A stretch of 55,182 bases of DNA, from the NCBI GenBank assembly GCA_039030715.1, contig JBCCDU010000019.1, positions 1 through 55,182 of the forward strand, in the 5' to 3' direction. A model generated the notes under the pieces. It searched no databases and was not told the DNA's origin. It saw only the letters and a list, made by a program, of their open reading frames with translations. The translations under genes and the position numbers were made by a program. Source of the stretch: Thermohalobaculum sp039030715 (GTDB lineage Bacteria > Pseudomonadota > Alphaproteobacteria > Rhodobacterales > Rhodobacteraceae). Below, piece after piece: positions 41,877 to 51,312 of this stretch (position 1 is its first letter; each line of letters begins with the position of its first letter).

Positions 41877-43913
41877 GTGCCTTATGGGGCGGACATAGCG
41901 ACCGGCACGAGCGGGGCGGACATCCTGCTTGTGCTGATGCCTTTCGCATCGGTGGAGCGGCCCTCGCTGGCGCTTGGATCGCTTTCTGCCGGACTACGCG
42001 ACGCCGGTCTGTCCGCCGCAACCGATTATCCCAATCTGCGATTTGCAGAGACAATCGGTTTGTCGGGATACGAGTCCATCAACGCCTCGCCGATCTTCTA
42101 TCGCGTCGGTGAGTGGTGCTTCGCCGAAGCGGCGTTCCCAGGAGCCGATCTGGACAGCGCGGGATATATCGCCCATCTGAGCGAGCTGCTGGATGCCCCC
42201 GGTGTTGAAGAACAGCTCCTGACCGTTCGGCGGATGGCGGCCTCCTTTGTGGACCGGACGGCAAATTCTATCCTCGAACAGCGCCCGCAGATCGTCGGGT
42301 GCAGTTCGGTCTTCCAGCAGCAATCTGCGTCGCTCGCATTGCTGAGGCGGATTAGAGAGCTGGATCCCACCGTCATCACCATGCTGGGCGGCGGCAATTG
42401 CGAAGGCGAGATGGGGTGGGTCGCGCACCAGTCCTTCGACTTCGTGGATATCGTTGTCTCGGGCGAGGCAGACGATCTTCTGGCCCCGCTCTGCAAAAGA
42501 CTTCTGGTGGAGGGTCCAAACCTGGCGCCGGATACGCTACCTGCCGGGGTCTTCGCGCCTGCCCACCGCGGCGGCGATGTCGCGCAACCTGCCGAAGATG
42601 CGCTTTTCGCCCGGGTCGAGACGATGCGGAGCGTCGCCTGCCCGGATTTCGACGACTATTTCGCGATCCTCGATACCATGGCCTATGCGGATCATGTGAT
42701 CCCGGGTCTGCCGGTAGAGGCCGCACGCGGCTGCTGGTGGGGTCAGAAGCACCATTGCAAGTTCTGCGGGATCTCGAAATCCGGCATGGTCTTTTGTGCC
42801 AAACCGGCGGAGCAGATGCGCCGAGAGCTGCGCCATCTCGCGCAACGCTATGGCATCCGGCGCTTCGCCGCGGCGGACAACATTGTCGAGACCAGCTACT
42901 TCTCGACCCTGCTGCCCGATCTGGCCGAGGACGGCGAGACGTTTCACCTGTTCTTCCAGATCAAAGCCAATCTCAAGCGCGATCAGGTGGGCCTGTTGGC
43001 ACGGGCCGGAGTGCGCTGGATACAGCCCGGAATCGAGGCGCTGGATGACCGGATGCTGGCCCTACTGACCAAGGGTGCCGGGGCGATGACCAATCTGCAA
43101 TTGCTCAAATGGGCCCGATTGAACGGGATTTGGCTGCTCTGGCATCTGCTCTACGGCGCCCCGGGCGAACAGGACGAGTGGCACGTGGAAACGGCGGAAT
43201 GGCTGCCTCTGATCAGCCATCTGCAACCCCCCTCCGCGCCCGAACTGACCCGGATCCGATTCAATCGCTTCAGTCCATATACGGAAAAGCCAGACGAGTT
43301 CGGACTGAGCCTGAGGCCTTCCTGGGCCTATCGGCACACCTATCCGCATGACGACGCGGCGATGGCAAAGCAAGCCTATTACTTCTCGGACACCGCATTC
43401 GATCTGGAGGAATTGCAAAGTGCGCGCCCCGGGGTCGCGTTGCTGAACCAAGCGATTGCCGCGTGGCATCGGGGTTTCGTCCAGACGAACGGCGATCCGC
43501 TGCCGACCATGCAGCGCGATGCCCCAATCCTCTGCTCCAGTGCGATACCCGGTGGGTTGCTGATCGAGGATACGCGCCCCTGTCGAACTCGGGCCCTCCA
43601 TCGGGTCGATGCGGCTGGCTCCCGTATACTGAACGCCTGCGACAGCGCGCGGTCCCGCAAAGCGCTGATCAAGACCACAAGCGCATCCATGCCAGAGACG
43701 GATATGGAGGCGCGTCTCGATCAGCTTGTCGCAGATGGGCTGGTCCTGGAACTGGGCGGCCTCTACCTCTCGCTGGTTCTGGACGAGGTGCCGAAACCTT
43801 ACCCCGACCCGCAAGAGTTTCCGGCGGGCGTGCTTTCCGCAACGCCAATCCCGCGGCCGCGCCAGGTGCAGCCCGTCCATGACATCTCCCTCGCCGAGTT
43901 TTTCGCGTCATGA
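41877..43913 (+). CDS. Cobalamin-type radical SAM RiPP maturase 2 (PoyB/PoyC-like)
   Basis: The 678-residue paralogue of the gene at 38770 has the same B12-binding-like N-terminal domain (LMPFASVERPSLALG, QIVGCSSVFQQQ, GGGNCEG) and the cluster motif Cys286-Cys294-Cys297 in RGCWWGQKHHCKFCG. The SAM barrel continues with KANLKRDQV, WIQPGIEALDDRML and LYGAPGEQDEW. The C-terminal region is the most diverged from the other two copies (VEAARG and GISKSGM replace VETSRG and GLNGQGM), which hints at a different target site or residue. GTG start at 41877, nine bases after the second precursor; the stop overlaps the next radical SAM gene. Confidence 0.85.
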   Translation: MPYGADIATGTSGADILLVLMPFASVERPSLALGSLSAGLRDAGLSAATDYPNLRFAETIGLSGYESINASPIFYRVGEWCFAEAAFPGADLDSAGYIAHLSELLDAPGVEEQLLTVRRMAASFVDRTANSILEQRPQIVGCSSVFQQQSASLALLRRIRELDPTVITMLGGGNCEGEMGWVAHQSFDFVDIVVSGEADDLLAPLCKRLLVEGPNLAPDTLPAGVFAPAHRGGDVAQPAEDALFARVETMRSVACPDFDDYFAILDTMAYADHVIPGLPVEAARGCWWGQKHHCKFCGISKSGMVFCAKPAEQMRRELRHLAQRYGIRRFAAADNIVETSYFSTLLPDLAEDGETFHLFFQIKANLKRDQVGLLARAGVRWIQPGIEALDDRMLALLTKGAGAMTNLQLLKWARLNGIWLLWHLLYGAPGEQDEWHVETAEWLPLISHLQPPSAPELTRIRFNRFSPYTEKPDEFGLSLRPSWAYRHTYPHDDAAMAKQAYYFSDTAFDLEELQSARPGVALLNQAIAAWHRGFVQTNGDPLPTMQRDAPILCSSAIPGGLLIEDTRPCRTRALHRVDAAGSRILNACDSARSRKALIKTTSASMPETDMEARLDQLVADGLVLELGGLYLSLVLDEVPKPYPDPQEFPAGVLSATPIPRPRQVQPVHDISLAEFFAS

Positions 43914-45931
43914 TGCCGCCAGTGGAACCCGCCTTGGATGTCGTGATCGCGGTTCCCCCGTATGGACCACTGTCCTTGCCCTCCATCGGCGCAGGGATCC
44001 TAAAGGCTGGGCTGCGCGAGCGGGGCATACGCTCCGAAGTTGCCTATCTGAACCTGGAGTTCGCGGACCGGATCGGACTTGCCCCGTACGAATTCCTGGG
44101 CGTCTCAAGTGGGCCCGCATTGCTGGGAGAGTGGACATTCTCGCATGTCGCCTTCCCCGAATATGCGCAGGACGAAGCCGGCTATCTGAGCTTTGCCGAA
44201 GCATTCCTGGCCGGACGCTTTGGCGACAAGTCGGCGCCAGCCATGGCCCGGCTGATGTTGCAGCAGGCTGATCTTGGATCCGCGGTCAGGAACATCCGCA
44301 CCGTCGCGCAGAGCTTCATCGAAGGCGCTGCGCGAGCGATTGTCAGCAAGGGGCCGAGGATCGTCGGATGCAGTTCGACCTTTCAGCAGCATTGCGCAAG
44401 CCTGGCCCTGCTGCGTCACGTGAAGGTGTTGGACCCCGGCATCGTTACCGTTCTGGGCGGCGGGAATTGCGATGGTCCGATGGGCCGGATCAGCCACGAA
44501 GCTTTCGACTGGGTCGACTGGGTCAGTTCCGGCGAGGCGGATCTGTCCTTTCCCACATTCTGCCGCGCGATCCTGGATGGACGCGTTCCGCCCGAGTTAC
44601 CCGGCTTCTTTGGCGGTCCCGGATCCACGCCAGAGGGGGAACACCGGGCGATTGTTGAGGATCTGGCCGAAACGCCCATTCCTGACCTCGGCGATTACTA
44701 CGCGACGCTGAAGGCACTGCCCCTCGCCCGGTATATCGATCCCGTCACCCCGATCGAGACGTCGCGCGGGTGCTGGTGGGGCGAGATCTCGCACTGCACG
44801 TTCTGCGGACTGAACGGATCGGGCATGGCCTATCGTTCGAAGTCCGCTGACCGGGTGATGGCGGAGTTCGATCATCTGGGCAACGAATGCGGCTCTAGGC
44901 GCTTCGCCGCCGTCGACAACATTCTGGACATGCGCCATTTCGAAATGGTCCTGCCCCGGCTGGCAGCCGCATCCGTCGACCGCGAGGTCTTCTTCGAAAC
45001 CAAAGCCAATCTGGGTCGCGACAAAGTCCGGCAGTTGGCGGAGGCAGGCATAACATCGATCCAGCCCGGAATCGAAAGCCTGAACGACGGCGCGTTGCGG
45101 CGAATGGGCAAAGGCAACACTGCAATCGTCAATCTGAGACTGCTCAAATTCGCGCGCGAAGCCGGGGTCGACCTCAAATGGTCGATCCTCTGCGGTATGC
45201 CGGGCGAGCGCGATGACGACTACGCCGAGATGGCCAGACTTTGCCAAAAGCTGCACCACCTTTGCCCGCCGCTGGATTTGAACCCCATCGAATGGCACCG
45301 GTTCAGCCCCTACCATCAACGGCCGGAGGAGTTCGGTCTCGAACTCGAGCCGTTCGGATCCTACCGCTTCATCTACCCGCTTGCGGGATCGGCGCTGAAG
45401 ATGCTGGCCTATGTGTTCCAGGACCGCCACGCTCCTGCATCGCCCCAGCGCGGGCCAGGCTGGCATCGGCTTCGCCAGGCGATCCGCGACTGGCGTGCTG
45501 CATGGACGGCTTCGGAACTGCCGCAACTGGCGATGGAGAGCGCGGGCAGCAGTGGCTTCACCGACACAAGGGGCGGCACACTCCCTGCCGCCAAGCCACC
45601 CGATGTCTGCGCCCTGGCCATTCTGGAGGCGCTGGACACCGGACAAAGAGAGGCGGGCTTTGCCAAGACTTTCGCCAGCCGCGAAACACGGTTCTCCATG
45701 GCGCAGGTCCAAGCGACCCTCGATGGTCTACTGAATGCAGGATACGTCGTTCGCTCTGGCAGCAGCCTGATTTCGGTCGTCACGCGCGAGTTGGGGCCCG
45801 AATGCCGAAACTCCATGGGTTACGGGCAGACAGATATTGCCGCCTATCTAAACGACCGCATCGCCGCGCGCCTGCGGGCCGCACACTCCCCCCGCGATAT
45901 TCCGATCAGGGACCTGTTCCCGTCGCACTGA
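43910..45931 (+). CDS. Cobalamin-type radical SAM RiPP maturase 3 (PoyB/PoyC-like)
   Basis: The 673-residue third paralogue keeps the B12-like domain (VAVPPYGPLSLPSIGAG-type start, RIVGCSSTFQQHCASLALL, GGGNCDGPMG) and Cys288-Cys296-Cys299 in RGCWWGEISHCTFCG. KANLGRDKVRQL, SIQPGIESLNDGALRRMGKG and LCGMPGERDDDY follow. The cluster thus has three such proteins in place of the two known from the polytheonamide cluster. It starts with a four-base overlap (ATGA) with the previous gene and ends 17 bases before the epimerase. Each copy probably methylates a different subset of core residues, which is inference. Confidence 0.85.
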   Translation: MMPPVEPALDVVIAVPPYGPLSLPSIGAGILKAGLRERGIRSEVAYLNLEFADRIGLAPYEFLGVSSGPALLGEWTFSHVAFPEYAQDEAGYLSFAEAFLAGRFGDKSAPAMARLMLQQADLGSAVRNIRTVAQSFIEGAARAIVSKGPRIVGCSSTFQQHCASLALLRHVKVLDPGIVTVLGGGNCDGPMGRISHEAFDWVDWVSSGEADLSFPTFCRAILDGRVPPELPGFFGGPGSTPEGEHRAIVEDLAETPIPDLGDYYATLKALPLARYIDPVTPIETSRGCWWGEISHCTFCGLNGSGMAYRSKSADRVMAEFDHLGNECGSRRFAAVDNILDMRHFEMVLPRLAAASVDREVFFETKANLGRDKVRQLAEAGITSIQPGIESLNDGALRRMGKGNTAIVNLRLLKFAREAGVDLKWSILCGMPGERDDDYAEMARLCQKLHHLCPPLDLNPIEWHRFSPYHQRPEEFGLELEPFGSYRFIYPLAGSALKMLAYVFQDRHAPASPQRGPGWHRLRQAIRDWRAAWTASELPQLAMESAGSSGFTDTRGGTLPAAKPPDVCALAILEALDTGQREAGFAKTFASRETRFSMAQVQATLDGLLNAGYVVRSGSSLISVVTRELGPECRNSMGYGQTDIAAYLNDRIAARLRAAHSPRDIPIRDLFPSH

Positions 45932-45948
45932 GCTGAAAGGAGACCAAG

Positions 45949-47442
45949 ATGAACCATGTCGCACCAGTAGAGGCCTCGGCAGCCGTCTCCACGATTTCGG
46001 TTGGTCAGACCAAACGGGTATTGGAATGGTGGTCCTCGTCGCAGAAGTTCCGCGATCTGGTGAAGCAAAGTCCAGCGAAGGCTGGGGAGGAGTTCAAACT
46101 GGGCTTCGACCCGACCCCGCTCCGCCCGCTTTGGGATGCGCAGTTCGGCGTCGACATGCACAATCGTGGAGAGCCGTTCCACCCGGCGGTTCTGGAATAC
46201 CGCGCATTCTACGAAAGCAAGACCGAGTGGCGTGACGACATCAAGGCCGAATGCAGCCCCAGCGAGATCCGCTTCAAGACCTGGCGCGACCGGCAACTGG
46301 CGCGCAACATGTTCGAGAACGGCGCCTATGACGACTACATCATCCACACCCCGCTGGCGATCGAACTAACAGACGGATGCACGGTCGGCTGCTGGTTTTG
46401 CGGTGTCGGCGCGACAAAATTCGTCGATGCGCTGGATTACGAAACCAACAGAGAGGACTGGCGCAAGACGCTGAACCATCTGCACGACAAGACCGGGAAT
46501 GCGGGCCGTTGGGGCTTTTGCTATTGGGCAACCGATCCGCTGGACGTGCCGGAATACGAGAAGTTCGCCTCGGACTTCGCCGATGTCTTTGGTCTCTTCC
46601 CGCAGACTACGACCGCCCAGGCGCATAAGCATCTCGACCGACTGAGGGATCTTCTGCCCCTGTCCGAGGGGCGCGGCTGCCGGGTCAACCGCTTCTCGGT
46701 GCTGACCGAGCGAAACCTGCGGGAGATTTATGACTATTTCACTCCCGACGAGATGGTGAATGTCGAAATCGTCTCGCAGATGAAGGAGGCAACAGTCGCC
46801 AAGGCCGATGCCGGCGATTTCCGCGTTCTGGCGATGGAACGGGAAAACGTGAAAGAGCGCGAGGAACAAAAGCTCGCCGCCACCGCCAAGAAGATGGCTG
46901 AAGGCACGGAAACCTCGCAGGAGGTGACCTTGGTACAGCCTGGCACCATCGCCTGTGTCTCCGGCTTCCTGCTGAACATGATGAAGAAAACCGTCAAGCT
47001 GATCAGCCCATGCCGCGCGTCGAAGACCTGGCCGCTCGGCTATATCGTCTATGACGAGGCGACATTCGACGGACCGGACGATCTGAACCGCGTGCTCGAC
47101 CTGATGATCGAGACGCACATGATCACCGAGGTGTCGGAGGATATGCGCATGCGCTTCCATCCGATGCTTGACTATTATGAGGAAGAGGACGGATTCATCC
47201 TCTCCAGCCTGCTGCACGCGGTCGCGATCCGGCGTCCGGAATACGGCGACTACGTGCGGATGCTGGGCCAGATGATCAAGGCCGGCGATAAGACGGCCGG
47301 GCAGATCGCTCTCACCGGGCTCTACCAATTCGGAATCCCCGAGGCGAACACAATGGCGACGCTGAATACGATCCTCGCATCTGGGGCGCTGATCGACCCT
47401 TTTGGCCGGATCGCCGGTGAAAAACCGGGGGGCCCCGCGTGA
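45949..47442 (+). CDS. PoyD-like radical SAM RiPP amino-acid epimerase
   Basis: PoyD-type enzymes invert L- to D-residues in the core by radical hydrogen abstraction at the alpha carbon, typically in an alternating pattern. The 497-residue protein has the cluster motif in ELTDGCTVGCWFCGVG (Cys144, Cys148, Cys151; CX3CX2C), CYWATDPLDVPEYEKF, RVNRFSVLTERN and a late SPCRASKTWPLGYI with a conserved cysteine that may donate the back-side hydrogen. There is no B12-binding domain. ATG follows AAAGGAGACC. Alternating D/L residues are required for a beta-6.3 helix, which fits the Asn-ladder core next door. Confidence 0.88.
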   Translation: MNHVAPVEASAAVSTISVGQTKRVLEWWSSSQKFRDLVKQSPAKAGEEFKLGFDPTPLRPLWDAQFGVDMHNRGEPFHPAVLEYRAFYESKTEWRDDIKAECSPSEIRFKTWRDRQLARNMFENGAYDDYIIHTPLAIELTDGCTVGCWFCGVGATKFVDALDYETNREDWRKTLNHLHDKTGNAGRWGFCYWATDPLDVPEYEKFASDFADVFGLFPQTTTAQAHKHLDRLRDLLPLSEGRGCRVNRFSVLTERNLREIYDYFTPDEMVNVEIVSQMKEATVAKADAGDFRVLAMERENVKEREEQKLAATAKKMAEGTETSQEVTLVQPGTIACVSGFLLNMMKKTVKLISPCRASKTWPLGYIVYDEATFDGPDDLNRVLDLMIETHMITEVSEDMRMRFHPMLDYYEEEDGFILSSLLHAVAIRRPEYGDYVRMLGQMIKAGDKTAGQIALTGLYQFGIPEANTMATLNTILASGALIDPFGRIAGEKPGGPA

Positions 47443-48617
47443 CCGAGGTCGAGCGCCAGGCGGCAGACAGCCTACGGCGCTACCTTCGCGACGTGGGCTT
47501 TGCGCAGATCTACAAATACGTCGTTGGCAGCAGTCTTTACGCCGTTCATCCTGCGGTGATCGGATCAACAACTGCCGCGAATATCACGGAGTTCTTCGAC
47601 GAGGTACTGGCGGAGGATCCATCCGTAACCCTGCTGCGCGCGTTGATGGGGGACGAAGCGGTCGCCTGGGATAGGTTGGATCCAGCCCAGCGGCAAACCG
47701 CTGGCGATCTGCTGGCCGCGGGCTTCCTGGCCGAGGCCGACGGGCGCATCGGGCCCAGCAGGTATCAACTGATCTCGGCCTTCGGGCGCAACCTGCTGAT
47801 CGACCGTCGCATTCATTTCGGCGGCGGGGTTCACGAGGTCTATATCGGCTTCGACAGCTACGCGATGCTGAACTATGTCGACCCCGGCACGCTCAAGGGC
47901 ACAGGCAAGGCGTTGGATCTTTGCACAGGATCCGGGGTCGCCGCGCTTTATCTCTCGCTGTTCTGCCAACACACGGTCGCGACGGATATCGGCACAGCGC
48001 CCCTTGCCCTGTCGCGCTTCAACCGTCGTCTGAATGGATGCGAAGACGGCATCGAAATCCGCGATCAGCCGCTTGACCGGACCCTGACCTCGGGTGAGCG
48101 TTTCGATGTTCTGACCTGCAATCCGCCATTTGTCGCCTATCCCCCGGATTTGCGTGCGACTCTCTATTCGCAGGGCACCGATCTCGATGGCCAAGGCTAT
48201 ATGCGCGACATTATCGAGGCTTTGCCGACGATACTGACCGAGAGTGGCAGCGCCTTCATCGTCGCAGATCTGATTGGCAATCAGGCAGGGCCTTACTTCG
48301 AGGGGGAGCTTGAGGCATATGCGGCCAGGCTGGAGCTTTCGATCGACCTCTATATCGACAACACCATCGAGGCAGAGGTTCAGGTGCCGCCGATGTCGCA
48401 TTACCTGGCGCGACTCAACCCATCCTTCAGCGTCGAGGAGATGGCGGATGTGTTTCGCCGTTTCCAACAACAGACCCTGCGCGCCTCGCATTATCACATG
48501 ACCACAATGCGCCTGACGACAGGGGCGAAGAGCCCGCATGTGCGCCTGTTCCGGCGCTACGCCCTGCGCAGGCCCGAGCCGGTTCCCAAATGGCGCCAGA
48601 TACTGGAGGGCGCGTGA
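47439..48617 (+). CDS. NPPF-motif class I methyltransferase, likely Asn N-methyltransferase (PoyE-like)
   Basis: The 392-residue protein has an N-terminal helical domain (1-150) and a Rossmann SAM domain. Motif I is DLCTGSG starting at Asp160; the catalytic motif is CNPPFVAY with Asn228-Pro-Pro-Phe231. NPPF/Y is the mark of methyltransferases acting on amide or amino nitrogen (HemK/PrmC type). In the polytheonamide pathway PoyE methylates Asn side-chain nitrogens, and the neighbouring precursor has eight core Asn residues as substrates. It overlaps the epimerase stop (GTGA) and the dehydratase start (GTGA). Confidence 0.82.
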   Translation: MTEVERQAADSLRRYLRDVGFAQIYKYVVGSSLYAVHPAVIGSTTAANITEFFDEVLAEDPSVTLLRALMGDEAVAWDRLDPAQRQTAGDLLAAGFLAEADGRIGPSRYQLISAFGRNLLIDRRIHFGGGVHEVYIGFDSYAMLNYVDPGTLKGTGKALDLCTGSGVAALYLSLFCQHTVATDIGTAPLALSRFNRRLNGCEDGIEIRDQPLDRTLTSGERFDVLTCNPPFVAYPPDLRATLYSQGTDLDGQGYMRDIIEALPTILTESGSAFIVADLIGNQAGPYFEGELEAYAARLELSIDLYIDNTIEAEVQVPPMSHYLARLNPSFSVEEMADVFRRFQQQTLRASHYHMTTMRLTTGAKSPHVRLFRRYALRRPEPVPKWRQILEGA

Positions 48618-50212
48618 TCGAACCCGCTGCCCATTCGATATCTACGGCGCCCATCGGCAACGGAGATGTGATTCTGCACGCCCTCGACGCCCTGACCGGT
48701 CCGCTGGTCCAGGCCGCGACCGAGACGCTTGGCGAACAGCACCCGAATGCGGCAATCCTTGCCCCAGAGGCGCTCGCGTCAGCGCAGGCACATTTGCGGG
48801 AGCAACTGGCGCAACGCGCTTATGCTTCGGTTCGACAGGAATACACCCTGCATTGCGCATTGCAGGGCACATTCCCATGGCCACATGGAGCCGCCGAGAC
48901 CGACGCTACTGATGTCAGTTTCCTGACCGCCATGACGCATGGCGGTCTGAATGAGATACTGGGCCGCCTGCCCGGGCTGCGAGAGCTGTTGAACGTCGCA
49001 GTGCAGGACTGGGTCCGTGCGACAGCTCTCCTCGCCAACCGGTTCTGCGAAGACTGGGACAGGCTGCGGTTCCGGTTTGGTCTGCTCGATATAAAACCCC
49101 GGATCGCTGCCTTGCAAACCGGCCTCGGCGATCCGCACGATGGTGGGCAGACCGTTGCGATCCTCACGACAGGTTGCGGTGGCAAACTGGTCTACAAACC
49201 GCGCTCGCTCGACATGGATCACGCGCTGGGTCGCCTTCTGACCTGGGTGAATGGGGAAGGTTATTCTCACCCCTTCGCCATCCTGGATATCGACGCCCGG
49301 TCTACGGATTACGGTTGGGCGGCATGTTCCGGGCGCGCGGATTGCGCGTCACCCGACGATACCGCCGTATTTTTTCACCGCGCCGGCGGTCTGCTGTGCC
49401 TGGCGGGAATCCTCCAAGCAACCGATCTGCACCGCGAGAACATCATCGCAGTCGGCTCTAATCCAGTGATCGTCGATGCCGAAACCTTCTTTCAACCGCG
49501 TATCTCACGCGAGAACGAACAAGATTGGAATTGCCCGGACCATCTGCTGCGCGACACTGGGATGCTGCCCCCGTTCGGGGCGAAGACGTCATCGGACTTC
49601 TCGGCGCTTTGCAGCGTCCCCGGCACCAGAACCGGCATTCTGCTGACGCACAAAAATGCCCGCTATCACCTGCCCGCCGGAGATCACCTGCCTTATGTGA
49701 ATGGCGCGCCCCAAACGGCGCGGGCGCACATCACGGATCTCCTGCATGGCTTTTGCGAGATGTTCGCTCTCATCGCCCATTCACGCACAGAGCTTCTGGA
49801 GGAGGACGGCCCGCTCCAACAGTTTCGCGGCGCAAGGGGGCGCTTCGTGGCGCGCGGCACCCAGGTTTATGGCTCGATACTCGGCGCATCCTACGCACCG
49901 GAGCATCTGCGAGAGATCAACGGCAGGCGCAACCACCTCGCGTCCGCGCTGAACGCTCTCACCACTGAGCAGCCGGGCACGGATCCGATCCGACGCGCCG
50001 AAGTCGATGCCTTGCTGCGCGGCGATGTCCCCCATCTGCAGTTTCAGCCTGATCGGATCGACTGGCCAGGAACGGGCGCCCCCCCTTTCGACCAAGTGCG
50101 CGCGCGGATCAAAGCCCTGCGACCCGATCAGGTCGACCAATGGACCCGGACCATCCAAAAGCTGCTCACCAGTCCTGCACCTTCCGAGCCTGCTAGCGAC
50201 CGACAGATCTGA
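48614..50212 (+). CDS. LanM-type dehydratase domain protein without cyclase (PoyF-like)
   Basis: The 532-residue protein matches only the N-terminal dehydratase half (DUF4135) of type II lanthipeptide synthetases. Kinase-like landmarks are KLVYKPR (Lys195), ATDLHRENI (Asp271, His273, Asn276) and IVDAET (Asp288), used to phosphorylate Ser/Thr before elimination. The LanC-like zinc cyclase that makes thioether rings is absent, and neither core has Cys. In polytheonamide biosynthesis PoyF dehydrates the first core Thr to start the unusual N-terminal cap; the equivalent here would be Thr98 of A2. I prefer GTG 48614, which overlaps the previous stop, over ATG 48590. Confidence 0.85.
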   Translation: MIEPAAHSISTAPIGNGDVILHALDALTGPLVQAATETLGEQHPNAAILAPEALASAQAHLREQLAQRAYASVRQEYTLHCALQGTFPWPHGAAETDATDVSFLTAMTHGGLNEILGRLPGLRELLNVAVQDWVRATALLANRFCEDWDRLRFRFGLLDIKPRIAALQTGLGDPHDGGQTVAILTTGCGGKLVYKPRSLDMDHALGRLLTWVNGEGYSHPFAILDIDARSTDYGWAACSGRADCASPDDTAVFFHRAGGLLCLAGILQATDLHRENIIAVGSNPVIVDAETFFQPRISRENEQDWNCPDHLLRDTGMLPPFGAKTSSDFSALCSVPGTRTGILLTHKNARYHLPAGDHLPYVNGAPQTARAHITDLLHGFCEMFALIAHSRTELLEEDGPLQQFRGARGRFVARGTQVYGSILGASYAPEHLREINGRRNHLASALNALTTEQPGTDPIRRAEVDALLRGDVPHLQFQPDRIDWPGTGAPPFDQVRARIKALRPDQVDQWTRTIQKLLTSPAPSEPASDRQI

Positions 50213-50225
50213 GGAGGAGCGTGCC

Positions 50226-51287
50226 ATGCCAGAAGAGAGCCATTTGGAAAAAGCGCTGGCCATCATGACCAGTCCCAGCGGCAGTCAGATCCAACGGCAA
50301 CTGGCGCGCGAGGGGATCAGGCTCATCCGGTCCGCGATCAAGTCGACCCGCGGTCGCTCGATCATGTACGAAATCGCCGAGTGGATCTATCACGGCGGTA
50401 TCAACGGGCTGGGCATTGGAGAGCGGATGGCCGCAGGCTCTCGTGTGCGCGGCGATCTGGTGGTGAAAGTCTATGTTGAAAAAAAACTCCCCAAACGGAA
50501 GCTCGATTTCGTGGTGCCCGAGAAGATCGAATTCGAAGGGCTACCGACCATCAGGACCGATGTCGAGCAGATCGGCAAGGTCGAGCTTCACTCGAATATC
50601 GCGCGCGTGCGCCCTGCCCCGCCTGGATTTTCCATCGGTCTGGCAGATGAGGCCCAGGTGGCCGGGACGTTCGGCCTTGTCGTTCGCAAAAAGGGGACCG
50701 AGGGGCCGCTCTACCTCCTCAGCAACTCGCACGCCATCGCCGCATCGGGCTTCGCCAAGAAGGGCTCGAAGATCGTGCAGCCGGGCGCCTATGATGGCGG
50801 TAAGGCGCCGAACGACACTATCGCAGCGTTGTCCGAGTGGATCCCCTTCCAGTTTACGGACAAGAGCTTCCCCAATACGGTCGACTGCGCAATCGCCGAA
50901 TTGGAGGATGGAGCCGCCACGGCGGCAATTGCCGAGCTTGGTGTACCCAAGGGCGTCAATCTCGACCTGAAACGCGGCATGGAGATTCGCAAGATGGGTC
51001 GCACGACGACTTTCAGCGTCGCCCTGGTAAAGGACATCCACCTGCGCGTTCCCTCGACTTACCCCGATGGCAATGGCAAGCTCGGACGTGTCGGATTCTC
51101 TGATGTGGTGCTAACCTCGTTCTACACCTCCGGCGGCGACAGCGGATCGGGCGTATTGGACACCGGCAACAACGTCGTGGGGCTGCATATGGCAGGCTCG
51201 CCTGTGGTTGGGATTTTCTGCAAGATCGGGAACGTCATGGATGCCCTGGGCATTGAAGTGGTCACACAGCAAATGACGGGCACCTGA
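50226..51287 (+). CDS. Trypsin-like serine protease with N-terminal accessory domain, candidate leader peptidase
   Basis: The 353-residue protein has an N-terminal domain (residues about 50-130: GIGERMAAGSRVRGDLVVKV, YVEKKLPKRKL, PTIRTDVEQIGKVEL) found before chymotrypsin-fold domains. The catalytic triad reads SNSHAIA (His169), VDCAIAE (Asp220) and SGGDSGSG (Ser306). No signal peptide is present, so it would act in the cytoplasm or leave by an unknown route. Position after the dehydratase makes it the probable enzyme that cuts the leader near VAPQ-T. The polytheonamide cluster uses a papain-type (C1) peptidase for that step, so this is a different solution. GAGGAGCGTGCC precedes ATG. Confidence 0.8.
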   Translation: MPEESHLEKALAIMTSPSGSQIQRQLAREGIRLIRSAIKSTRGRSIMYEIAEWIYHGGINGLGIGERMAAGSRVRGDLVVKVYVEKKLPKRKLDFVVPEKIEFEGLPTIRTDVEQIGKVELHSNIARVRPAPPGFSIGLADEAQVAGTFGLVVRKKGTEGPLYLLSNSHAIAASGFAKKGSKIVQPGAYDGGKAPNDTIAALSEWIPFQFTDKSFPNTVDCAIAELEDGAATAAIAELGVPKGVNLDLKRGMEIRKMGRTTTFSVALVKDIHLRVPSTYPDGNGKLGRVGFSDVVLTSFYTSGGDSGSGVLDTGNNVVGLHMAGSPVVGIFCKIGNVMDALGIEVVTQQMTGT

Positions 51288-51312
51288 CAGATCTGCCGAG
51301 AGGAGCGTGCCA

